Program-made: the position numbers and the translations under genes
Shown here: piece after piece, positions 1 to 6,870 of the stretch
Position numbering within the stretch: position 1 is the first letter of the stretch
How the letters are laid out: each line of letters opens with the position of its first letter
Origin: Bacteroidota bacterium
GTDB lineage: Bacteria; Bacteroidota; Bacteroidia; Bacteroidales; UBA10428
Length of the DNA: 6,956 nt
Assembly (NCBI GenBank): GCA_029268165.1
Contig: JAJUGM010000174.1
Location: forward strand, 1-6,956
Reading direction: 5' to 3'
Notes under the pieces: generated by a model
Database searches by the model: none
The model's input: the letters and a program-made list of their open reading frames with translations, nothing else
What the model was told of the DNA's origin: nothing

Positions 1-3000
1 GCCATTTACGGGGTCAACGGCTGAAATCAGATCCATCCGGGCCAGCGGGCTTTCAACAACAGGTCTGCATTCATCGCCTTTCTTAAATTCAAAGCTGCAA
101 TGTCCTTTAATTAATCCTCCCAGTATTCTGTAACTGCCGCCAACGGCTCCCTGCACCCATGTGGGGTTAGGACCGGCTCCCTGCAGAGCAGCTCCTACAT
201 GCAGGCTCAGTATTTCAAAATCGCCTTCAACAAACCACAGGTCGACATGCAGGCCTATGGCTGCAGCTACTGAAGCATATATCTGCCCCATAGCATACCA
301 GCCATTAACTCCTATAGGGCCACTCATGCCTTCGCATGTTGCGCTCGGGCCGAAATTAAGCAAGGCCATGTCAAAACCTATTAATGCTGAGAGTTCCCCA
401 TAAAAGATCAGAAAAGTCTGACGGCCGGTATTGAAACTGGCACTTGCACCAAATGCAAAACCATCGCCTGTAGCAATAGCGGGATTTCTCACTACGGTCC
501 ATCCGGGGAATAACTCACGTACTTCATCGGGCAATGGCGGAGGTGCAGGCAGGTTTTGGCCTACCATAAAATAGCCATCAACGCGAAGCCAGCTGGCAAG
601 ACTTACATTTACCCGGTTTGAAGGTTCACCTATTTTAATATACCATAACTCGGGTGAAAAATGCAATACCATCTGGCCGCCGCCTGTAAAAGGTCCTGCA
701 TTTATATTAACATTAAACACTCCATGATACGTTCGTGCAGGGAAATTATATTCCATGTCCACATTGGCTGTAATGCGCGAACTGCTTCTGTTGGTTATTT
801 CGCAGAGCATATAACCTTGTCCGCCTATTGCAATAGTACCTATACCTCCGTCGGCCAGAAATTGTGCTTCTATGCTTACATCGCCGTTAAAGGCTTCAGC
901 GGAGGGATGCGTTCCGAGCACCATCATGCCCATGAAACCAAATGCTACACCCTGGTCGGGTACATAAGAATAACCTGAATTGGATGTTCCCGGTGTAGTG
1001 CTCCCGTCAGGTGATGCCGGAGCCGAGGCGAGGCTAACTGCACCTGTTTTACGCATATGATACCATGCTCCGCCGCCGAAACCATATATACCAACTCCGG
1101 TGAAAACGGGTATACCGGCGCTGAACAATGCCTTGGCATCAACATACCAGTAACGGTAGCCGTTTACTGAGCCGAACTGCGCAGTAGCTGAAACAGCAAT
1201 CTGGTCGACAAATGTTGCGCTTATTGCACCTCTGAAACCATTGCCAAAGGTGGGATGTGAATTGTAAAGCCTTACCCCTCCGAATATTATTACAGCCCCG
1301 AGGTCTGCATTAATACCAATGGAGTCGAGGGCGATACCGTCAAATACAAACCGCTGAGGCCCTGAACCCGATGACATTTTACCCCATACGCTCAGTGTGG
1401 TCGCTCCGCTTATTGCGTTTGAGCCTGGTTGTAAATTCACAGCAAGAGTAAACTGAATGCCGGCACCTGCACTGCCGCCTCTGCTTCCGGTAACGATATT
1501 CAGATTGTCTATAGAAACAGGGAAGCCTGCCATACTATGCTGCGGACTGGCAAAGCTCCAATTGCCTTTTTCAATATAGGGGCTGGCCGACATTACTTTA
1601 AATCCTTCAAAGGATACACCATTGAAGCCCAACTTGGAAATTCCCCCCACATCACCATTAAGGGTAAAACTGCCATTCAGCACTGCCTGTGCCAGGAAAC
1701 TGCCTGAAGTATCTCCCAGTTCTATCCGTGAGGTGGGCAACAGATTAAGTTTGCATTTCCAGATATCTGCCTTGATGGTATCCTTTGGTACTATTGAAAA
1801 CATGTATTTCAGGCTGCCTCCGCCTGATGGCCTCGAGAGAGTCCCTGTGTAGAGCAATGATGAATCGGCTATGGATATTTTCAGCCGGCCCTTTATCTGC
1901 CCCGATTGCAACGAACTGCTTACGAGTTTGATCTTTACACTGTCAATACTTGCGCCCCATTCGCCAAAATTGCCTGTGGGATATTGTATGATATTTTCAC
2001 CCTGAATCGTTGCTGTAAACCCTGTTCGGTCAATGATCATGTGGTTCACAGAAAGCACGGGGTTACGGGCATCAAAAGTTCTGAGCTTATCAGGGAATGT
2101 TATACTGGCCCGTTTAATGTAGAACCCTTTCCATTCATTATTGGTGGTACCGGTGTAGTTAGCCGGGAATACTATGCCGGCAGGGTTCTGAACTGTGGAA
2201 TAATCAAAAGCCATTTCCTGAACCTGCAGTTTGAAACCATCAACACTGCTTATTTCGCATTCATCGAGATTTGCGGTGGCGAGCCATTGCCATCCTGCGC
2301 CGCTTTTATCAGCGCGGGTTTTAAAATGAGCTTTTACAAGCCTTTCAGGATCGGTATCAGGTACCGGCTTCAGCCATGAGCGAGGGAATTCAACATCAGC
2401 AGCAATCACCAGCTGGTTGAAACCATGGCAGTCCCATACTGCATAAGTTCCCGAATCTGAAGGGGTAGGGGCTTTAAACAGGAAGCTCCATGTTCCTTCA
2501 TTTCGGTATCCAAAGTCCTGTGCCAGATAAAGTATTCCTTTACCGCTTCCGGCAATACCGTCTTTATGAAAACATATATTTTTTGCACCCAGGCCAAAAC
2601 CAACATCAGGGCCTAGTGCAGGTAATTCGACATACATAGCTGCATTAAGCACAGCCTGGGTAGGTGTAAATTTCATTCCGATAATACCAATGACTACCTT
2701 ATATCCGTCATAATCCCTGTCAAAGCCAATGGGTAAGCCCACCGGCGTAGTCCTGGTAAGTGCACTTACCAGTCTGCCTGTGCTTCCTGAATATTCGTGT
2801 ATCTGTTTAAACTTCATTTTATCAGCTGCAAAGCTCAGCGCCTGCCCTTCAAAATCGTTTCCTTCGGGCTTGGAATAAGGAGCTCCGTCAACAATTTTGG
2901 CAAACACATCGCCCTCATATACTTCATTGTTATTGTTTACTTTTATTCCGTTGAACTCAACCAGTATTGGTGCCCGCAGGTAAGGTACATCAATAGAACC

Positions 3001-5277
3001 CTCTCCGGAAAGCGAACTTCCGGTTCCTGAAACAGTAGTAAGTTTCAGATCGAATTTTCCGATTTTAATTACACTGTCAGCGGCAAATGTGTGTGTGGCC
3101 GGGGTACGGTTTGTTGGCGCAGATGCATAACATCCGCCGGGGCATGAACCACTGTCAGACGATGCAAGAGCAGGTGAAACGGTGAATGTGGCATCATCTG
3201 AAACCACAACAGAGGAATCACAGCGGACACGGTCAGTACGCACCGAATCTCTTTTGTAATTGAGATAGAAATTCCATAAATAGGTAGAGCCTGAATCAGC
3301 AGTAAATGTTACTGAACTCGAGTCGCCGTTAATAAAGTTAAGATCATATCTTGTAAAGCCGGCCATATCGGTTGAATAAGCAAAGAGTTTCGAATTATCG
3401 CTGCCACTGAATGTAGTATCAAGCACAGCTCGGCTGCCTTTGGCAGCAGCTATATCCTGAGTTGGCGAAGTCATTTTCCACACCTTTATACGGCCTCCGG
3501 TAATTGCCGATTTGTTAATCTGAGGTTTTACCGAAACTGAAAAACGCGGTTTGTTGTTTGTCGTCCATCGTCCGCCATTGGCAGGTGATTCAGCTTTCAT
3601 CTCAAAACAACTGTAAGAGGTGTCAGGTGCTATTCTTATGGATTTTACAGGTGTAGTATATACAGCAACACCTGCATTGTTTAAGTATTTGAGCCTCCAG
3701 TAATATTTTCCGGTATCGTTAATGCCACCGATTTGTTTTTGAATCCTTCCGTAAAGGTTGCTGCAATCATCACCCGATCGGTAAGGACTTCCGGTTGGCA
3801 GGTCAAAATTAACCGTGCGATAAATGGAGTCAAAGGTTGATTTTTTTGAAAATTCAATGGCATATTTTGCTGAAGCATTGGCAAAAGCATTATATGCATG
3901 CGATGATGCCTGGGTAAGTATTTCGTTGTGCGGGAAGTTTAATAACGCCGGCCTTTGTACTCTGAAAGCAATATTAAAGGCCGATTTTGCCTTAATGAGT
4001 GTATCAGCTGAAGGATAAATATTTACCGGTTTTTTGAAGCCTATTATAAAATAGTTTTCACCTGATGAGGCGGTGGCAGTAGTTCCGTCAGCCATAGTAA
4101 AAGTAGCTTCCACACGCCAGGAATATCTGACATTCCTTTCGAGGTTCTGCATCCATTCGGGGAAAGCCCGGCTGTTATTCAGATTGGTAATAATAAGGCC
4201 TGCCTGTTCGGCTGAACTAAAACCCTGGCTTGTTTGCGGCCCCGAAGGGAAATTCAGTGTTCGTGTATGCGAATACACATCTCCTGTTCCGGTTTTTCTG
4301 ACCTGAAGTGTGTAACTAACCGACCTTATGTTATCGGAATACGGAGCGTATTGAACTATTAGCTGTGGTGTATTCCATGGAATGGTATCATTATTTACCG
4401 GGAAAATGTTGGTTAAGGTAATTGTTGCACCTTCACGGGAAGGCAGTCTGAAAGTAGCAATCTGACTTTTTCCCTGATTGCGTGTTGCAGGTCTGCCATT
4501 CTGATTAAAAGCCTGAACCATCCATACATATCGGATGGCATGCTGAAAATAACTAAATGGTAAATCAAATGGAAGATACTGATAGGATGAATTAAACAGA
4601 TCGTTTTTTTCCAGCAAGACAGGATTACTTTCAATAGCAGTTCGTGGCGATTGACCCTCGAATACAGGGCATATTTTAAGTTTATACTTCACTACAGACC
4701 CGGGTTGTATATTGGTAACCGGCGTCCATGTAAAAAGGGGAAAATCAGAAGCAATAGTTTCATCGTCAACAGGGCTTATCAGTGTTGGCGGTTCAGGAAT
4801 CATGATAAAGATGGTGGCACAATATTCCTCACCTGTTGTAATATTATTACCATACCGGTCAAATACACTGATACAAACCTGATACTGCCCTTCAGGAATT
4901 GAATTGGTGGTAAGGGCAAGTGGTTTTATTTTCTGGTCATAAATTATGCTATTGACATTTATCAGCTGGGGACCATTCAAAACCAGTGTTGTTGGACCCG
5001 ACGGAATATTAATTTTCGGAAGGAATTTGCTGTTTCTTTGTGTCTGAGCAATTACTGTACCTTTCTCATTTATAATTTTTATAAGACAATAGGCATTGGG
5101 ATATTCAGCCGTTGATGTATTGGTAACAACAAGCTGGGCAATAGACGGATCCTGTTGCCATTCCGAAATTTCGGCAGGAGTTGGGGTCCGGATAATCAGG
5201 CTGAGGTTTACCTGAGCCATTACCTCATATACAAAAAATGTAAAAAACAGGGCTGAAAGCAGGGTTAATCGTTTCAT
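1..5277 (-). CDS. Giant exported beta-rich protein, TANFOR-domain-like (3' end beyond window)
   Basis: One open frame of 1759 codons runs from ATG 5277 to the left edge with no stop, so the C-terminus is missing. The start is firm: TAA lies in frame at 5286-5284, two codons upstream. Residues 1-21 are a Sec signal peptide (MKR, hydrophobic core, cleavage after EVMA before Gln22). Residues 22-155 form a beta domain that includes an IPEGQYQICI-type segment and resembles the N-terminal region of Bacteroidota TANFOR-domain proteins. Residues 160-280 look fibronectin-III-like (PEPPTL 162-167, FTWTP 182-186), and further Ig/FnIII-like blocks span about 283-411 and 412-548. A CPGGC segment (712-716) precedes a block with IKIGKFDLKL near 737-746. 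The rest is glycine- and aromatic-rich beta sequence, with WKGFY at 1049-1053, YWYV at 1376-1379, GFGGGAWYHM at 1399-1408 and a PAPPPLP linker near 1577-1583. No catalytic motif is visible. A role at the cell surface or as a secreted structural or adhesive protein is inferred. The family name comes from memory of similar proteins. Whether a type IX secretion tail exists cannot be seen. Confidence 0.9.
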   Translation of the reverse strand, partial: MKRLTLLSALFFTFFVYEVMAQVNLSLIIRTPTPAEISEWQQDPSIAQLVVTNTSTAEYPNAYCLIKIINEKGTVIAQTQRNSKFLPKINIPSGPTTLVLNGPQLINVNSIIYDQKIKPLALTTNSIPEGQYQVCISVFDRYGNNITTGEEYCATIFIMIPEPPTLISPVDDETIASDFPLFTWTPVTNIQPGSVVKYKLKICPVFEGQSPRTAIESNPVLLEKNDLFNSSYQYLPFDLPFSYFQHAIRYVWMVQAFNQNGRPATRNQGKSQIATFRLPSREGATITLTNIFPVNNDTIPWNTPQLIVQYAPYSDNIRSVSYTLQVRKTGTGDVYSHTRTLNFPSGPQTSQGFSSAEQAGLIITNLNNSRAFPEWMQNLERNVRYSWRVEATFTMADGTTATASSGENYFIIGFKKPVNIYPSADTLIKAKSAFNIAFRVQRPALLNFPHNEILTQASSHAYNAFANASAKYAIEFSKKSTFDSIYRTVNFDLPTGSPYRSGDDCSNLYGRIQKQIGGINDTGKYYWRLKYLNNAGVAVYTTPVKSIRIAPDTSYSCFEMKAESPANGGRWTTNNKPRFSVSVKPQINKSAITGGRIKVWKMTSPTQDIAAAKGSRAVLDTTFSGSDNSKLFAYSTDMAGFTRYDLNFINGDSSSVTFTADSGSTYLWNFYLNYKRDSVRTDRVRCDSSVVVSDDATFTVSPALASSDSGSCPGGCYASAPTNRTPATHTFAADSVIKIGKFDLKLTTVSGTGSSLSGEGSIDVPYLRAPILVEFNGIKVNNNNEVYEGDVFAKIVDGAPYSKPEGNDFEGQALSFAADKMKFKQIHEYSGSTGRLVSALTRTTPVGLPIGFDRDYDGYKVVIGIIGMKFTPTQAVLNAAMYVELPALGPDVGFGLGAKNICFHKDGIAGSGKGILYLAQDFGYRNEGTWSFLFKAPTPSDSGTYAVWDCHGFNQLVIAADVEFPRSWLKPVPDTDPERLVKAHFKTRADKSGAGWQWLATANLDECEISSVDGFKLQVQEMAFDYSTVQNPAGIVFPANYTGTTNNEWKGFYIKRASITFPDKLRTFDARNPVLSVNHMIIDRTGFTATIQGENIIQYPTGNFGEWGASIDSVKIKLVSSSLQSGQIKGRLKISIADSSLLYTGTLSRPSGGGSLKYMFSIVPKDTIKADIWKCKLNLLPTSRIELGDTSGSFLAQAVLNGSFTLNGDVGGISKLGFNGVSFEGFKVMSASPYIEKGNWSFASPQHSMAGFPVSIDNLNIVTGSRGGSAGAGIQFTLAVNLQPGSNAISGATTLSVWGKMSSGSGPQRFVFDGIALDSIGINADLGAVIIFGGVRLYNSHPTFGNGFRGAISATFVDQIAVSATAQFGSVNGYRYWYVDAKALFSAGIPVFTGVGIYGFGGGAWYHMRKTGAVSLASAPASPDGSTTPGTSNSGYSYVPDQGVAFGFMGMMVLGTHPSAEAFNGDVSIEAQFLADGGIGTIAIGGQGYMLCEITNRSSSRITANVDMEYNFPARTYHGVFNVNINAGPFTGGGQMVLHFSPELWYIKIGEPSNRVNVSLASWLRVDGYFMVGQNLPAPPPLPDEVRELFPGWTVVRNPAIATGDGFAFGASASFNTGRQTFLIFYGELSALIGFDMALLNFGPSATCEGMSGPIGVNGWYAMGQIYASVAAAIGLHVDLWFVEGDFEILSLHVGAALQGAGPNPTWVQGAVGGSYRILGGLIKGHCSFEFKKGDECRPVVESPLARMDLISAVDPVNG

Positions 5278-5449
5278 ATTACTTTAATTCATGAAGTTTA
5301 AAACAATTATAGAAAAATGAATTTTTAATAAATAAATATGTTCGTTAAAAGCTATCATTATATTCTATAATGAAATTATTTTCACATAATACTAATTTAT
5401 ATGATTACAGATAAATAAGCAAAATGTAACCCTAAACTTATTATTTATT
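5278..5449. other. AT-rich spacer between glycosyltransferase and giant gene
   Basis: These 172 nt separate the glycosyltransferase stop from the start of the giant protein gene, both on the minus strand. The spacer is strongly AT-rich with no ORF of note. No Shine-Dalgarno sequence precedes ATG 5277, as is normal in Bacteroidota. The promoter of the giant gene probably lies here. The nearest look-alikes to the -7 box on the minus strand are TATAATTG (5311-5304, one mismatch to TAnnTTTG) and TACATTTTG (5428-5420, one base too long); neither has a TTG at the proper -33 distance, so I call no promoter. Confidence 0.6.
5356..5372. repeat. Perfect 7-bp inverted repeat in spacer
   Basis: CATTATA, a 3-nt TTC loop, then TATAATG gives a perfect 7-bp palindromic stem about 80 nt downstream of the glycosyltransferase stop. 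On the minus strand only a TTTT run follows it, and the stem is almost all A-T. It is therefore a weak terminator candidate for the glycosyltransferase transcript, or a chance palindrome in AT-rich DNA. Confidence 0.3.
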
Positions 5450-6133
5450 TTATTGCTGAAATTTTTTAAACATTTGATTGGTTAATGAATCAGGATTTTC
5501 ATGGTGATAGATATAGGTGGGTTTATTACACTTGTTCATAGGAACCAAAGCCATTAATGCCCTTTCAAATAAATCAGCATCAGCGCCCAATATTTCTTCT
5601 TTAAAGCCTTTTAATGACAACAATGTATTTCTTTCAATAACAAATGTACCTCCAATGGCACATTTATCAAGATGTATCATTTCTGAAGGATTATTTTTGT
5701 CGGGCACATACTGATTGCCTATTATTTTTGCCCCTCCATAGAGAAACCTGATTTCAGGGTTACTGAGCAGGATGTTTTTTCTGTATTCAAGGTGATTAGG
5801 ATGGTATTCGTCGTCTGAATCAAGGAAAGTGATGTATTTCCCCGAAGAGATATGAATTCCCTTATTCTTTGCATAAATCATTCCATGGTGATTTATCTTC
5901 AGGTATTTTATTTTTTGATAAGCGCTGAGGTAAGATGAAACAGATTCATAGGTGTTATCTGTGCTTCCGTCATCAATAATCAGGGCTTCCCAGTCGGCCT
6001 CTGTTTGCTTAATCAGTGAGTCCAATGCCCTTTTAATAAGATGTGATCTGTTATAGGTGGCTATTACAACTGAGAAGAAAGGATGAATTGAAGATTGTGT
6101 ATCCTTTTCAGGTAATTTATGTTTGTTTTTCAT
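5450..6133 (-). CDS. Family 2 glycosyltransferase (GT-A fold)
   Basis: A complete 227-residue protein from ATG 6133 to TAA 5450. An in-frame TAA at 6142-6140 leaves this ATG as the first possible start. The GT2 signature is clear: SVVIATYNR (21-29) starts the nucleotide-binding fold, DDGS (54-57) binds the nucleotide, HHGMIYAKNKGI (82-93) matches the usual N/H-G-x-x-x-A-x-N-x-G segment, and DSDD (105-108) is the metal-binding DxD motif. A GGTFVIER strand (161-168) and ADADLFERA (184-192), in the position of the catalytic-base region, follow. The enzyme should transfer a sugar from a nucleotide-sugar donor to a glycan or other acceptor at the cytoplasmic face; donor and acceptor cannot be read from sequence. 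It has no membrane segment or C-terminal extension and ends soon after the GT domain, so it is at the short end for the family. AAAAGG lies only 2 nt before the ATG, too close for a normal Shine-Dalgarno site. Sampled GC is about 33-38%, lower than the C-terminal half of the downstream gene. No other glycan gene is visible. Confidence 0.95.
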   Translation of the reverse strand: MKNKHKLPEKDTQSSIHPFFSVVIATYNRSHLIKRALDSLIKQTEADWEALIIDDGSTDNTYESVSSYLSAYQKIKYLKINHHGMIYAKNKGIHISSGKYITFLDSDDEYHPNHLEYRKNILLSNPEIRFLYGGAKIIGNQYVPDKNNPSEMIHLDKCAIGGTFVIERNTLLSLKGFKEEILGADADLFERALMALVPMNKCNKPTYIYHHENPDSLTNQMFKKFQQ

Positions 6134-6167
6134 TGCCTTTTAAATATAATAGGCTTTTATCCCAATT

Positions 6168-6195
6168 ATTGCATTAGAAAAATATCTAATGCAAT
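6168..6195. repeat. Perfect 11-bp hairpin upstream of glycosyltransferase
   Basis: ATTGCATTAGA (6168-6178), a 6-nt loop and TCTAATGCAAT (6185-6195) form a perfect 11-bp stem. It ends 35 nt from the glycosyltransferase ATG, so depending on the unseen transcription start it is either in the mRNA leader or in the promoter area. An operator, an mRNA 5' stem or part of a terminator pair with the adjacent hairpin are all possible. The structure is seen directly; the function is not. Confidence 0.6.
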
Positions 6196-6198
6196 GAG

Positions 6199-6260
6199 AT
6201 TAAGAAAAATCAACTTTTCCGGTTTACTGGCGCTGCAACCGAAAAGTGATTTTTCTTAAT
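6199..6260. terminator. Long two-bulge inverted repeat, probable bidirectional terminator
   Basis: The left arm 6199-6224 pairs with the right arm 6237-6260 over 24 bp: 14 bp (ATTAAGAAAAATCA), a one-base bulge (A6213), 6 bp (CTTTTC), a second bulge (C6220) and 4 bp (GGTT), with a 12-nt loop. Both strands read a mixed stem followed by TTTTTCTTAAT, with the A tract on the other arm; this is the shape of a bidirectional intrinsic terminator. It lies 65 nt upstream of the glycosyltransferase start, which would isolate that gene from transcription arriving from the right. The extra bases are both in one arm, and no target-site duplication flanks it. A small palindromic repeat element is the main alternative. 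Confidence 0.5.
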
Positions 6261-6278
6261 AGGGAAATCCATTGTTTC

Positions 6279-6293
6279 GCTCTTTGTAAGAGC
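6279..6293. repeat. Short 6-bp inverted repeat
   Basis: GCTCTT, loop TGT, AAGAGC. It is a perfect but short stem lying between the long hairpin and the 6343-6360 palindrome. Alone it would be unremarkable; it is listed because it is the third of four stems within about 190 nt. Confidence 0.35.
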
Positions 6294-6342
6294 TCCCAAT
6301 TAATAATTTTCTCTAAAAATACATCAAATTTTTATTTGCCTG

Positions 6343-6360
6343 GATGAATTTTTATTCATC
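6343..6360. repeat. Perfect 7-bp inverted repeat with T4 loop
   Basis: GATGAAT, loop TTTT, ATTCATC. The stop codon of the 26-codon minus-strand ORF (6432-6352) falls inside it. There is no convincing T tract after the stem on either strand, so terminator function is doubtful. Confidence 0.4.
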
Positions 6361-6772
6361 GCACTTGGGTTTATTATAACATAATGTCAGAAAATCATCG
6401 CAAAAGGTACGGGCTTCGGTGTAAGATGTCATCTGACTTAAGAGCGTCAAATATCGGAAGATGAAAACACTTCATTTTAATTTTATAAATGGTTACAATA
6501 TATTTTCCCAGTGCCAGGATGGTTTCAATATAGATATAAATCAGATGAATAATTATTATATTTTATTAATGATAAATAGAAGAAATTATTTAAAATACAA
6601 AAAGACCTAATTATCTTATATAATAATTATATTTTCAATCATCTATTATATATATAAGTAGCTCACATTTAATGATTTTCTATAGAATACTTTTGATAAT
6701 ATTTTATTAGAATTTTATATTTATAGTAGTTAGAATTCCGAACGAATACAGCGACAAATTCGCAGTGTGGAC

Positions 6773-6780
6773 TATCTTTG
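6773..6780 (+). promoter_or_regulatory. Candidate Bacteroidota -7 promoter box (TATCTTTG)
   Basis: TATCTTTG is an exact match to the Bacteroidota sigma-ABfr -7 consensus TAnnTTTG. The -33 TTG is not found about 19-21 nt upstream, where the sequence reads around GCGACAAATTCGC, so only half of the promoter is supported. A start near 6787 would give a leader of roughly 160 nt ahead of the ATG at 6948. An 8-base pattern with two free positions occurs by chance fairly often in AT-rich DNA. Confidence 0.35.
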
Positions 6781-6811
6781 CTTAACCAGGATGACAATGA
6801 AAACGTCCTAA

Positions 6812-6830
6812 ACTTTTTTGAAAAAAAAGT
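6812..6830. repeat. A/T hairpin (ACTTTTTT / AAAAAAGT)
   Basis: An 8-bp stem, ACTTTTTT with AAAAAAGT around a 3-nt loop, lies directly after the six-codon ORF at 6791-6811. It is nearly all A-T, so its stability is low and it may be a by-product of homopolymer runs. Confidence 0.3.
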
Positions 6831-6848
6831 CCAAAAAATAGGGGTTTA

Positions 6849-6870
6849 AACCATTCTTTAAAAAATGGTT
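6849..6870. repeat. 7-bp hairpin (AACCATT / AATGGTT)
   Basis: AACCATT pairs with AATGGTT over 7 bp. After one mismatch, three more A-T pairs can form toward the loop. It lies in the possible leader between the TATCTTTG box and the ATG at 6948. No T tract follows on the plus strand, so it is not an obvious terminator there. Confidence 0.35.

Noticed and set aside
161..4902. Several plus-strand and other-frame ORFs of 60-157 codons within 1-5277, the longest at 1906-2379
   Set aside because: All are antisense or out-of-frame shadows of the continuous 1759-codon minus-strand frame. Their translations look random, without domain motifs, whereas the minus frame shows a signal peptide and consistent beta-protein sequence throughout.
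5304..5311. Minus-strand promoter TATAATTG for the giant gene
   Set aside because: It has one mismatch to TAnnTTTG and no TTG at the -33 distance. In sequence this AT-rich such a match is expected by chance, so it is mentioned only as a look-alike.
5517..5714. 65-codon plus-strand ORF inside the glycosyltransferase gene
   Set aside because: It is antisense to an unambiguous GT2 coding region and has no recognisable features.
6130..6150. Near-consensus -7 box TATATTTA just before the glycosyltransferase ATG
   Set aside because: The last base differs from TAnnTTTG, the upstream TTG is only 14 nt away, and it would place transcription start at or inside the start codon.
6199..6260. Integron attC site, suggested by an imperfect palindrome with extra bases in one arm
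   Set aside because: The ends read ATTAAG and CTTAAT and lack the RYYYAAC and GTTRRRY core sites; no integrase or cassette ORF is present.
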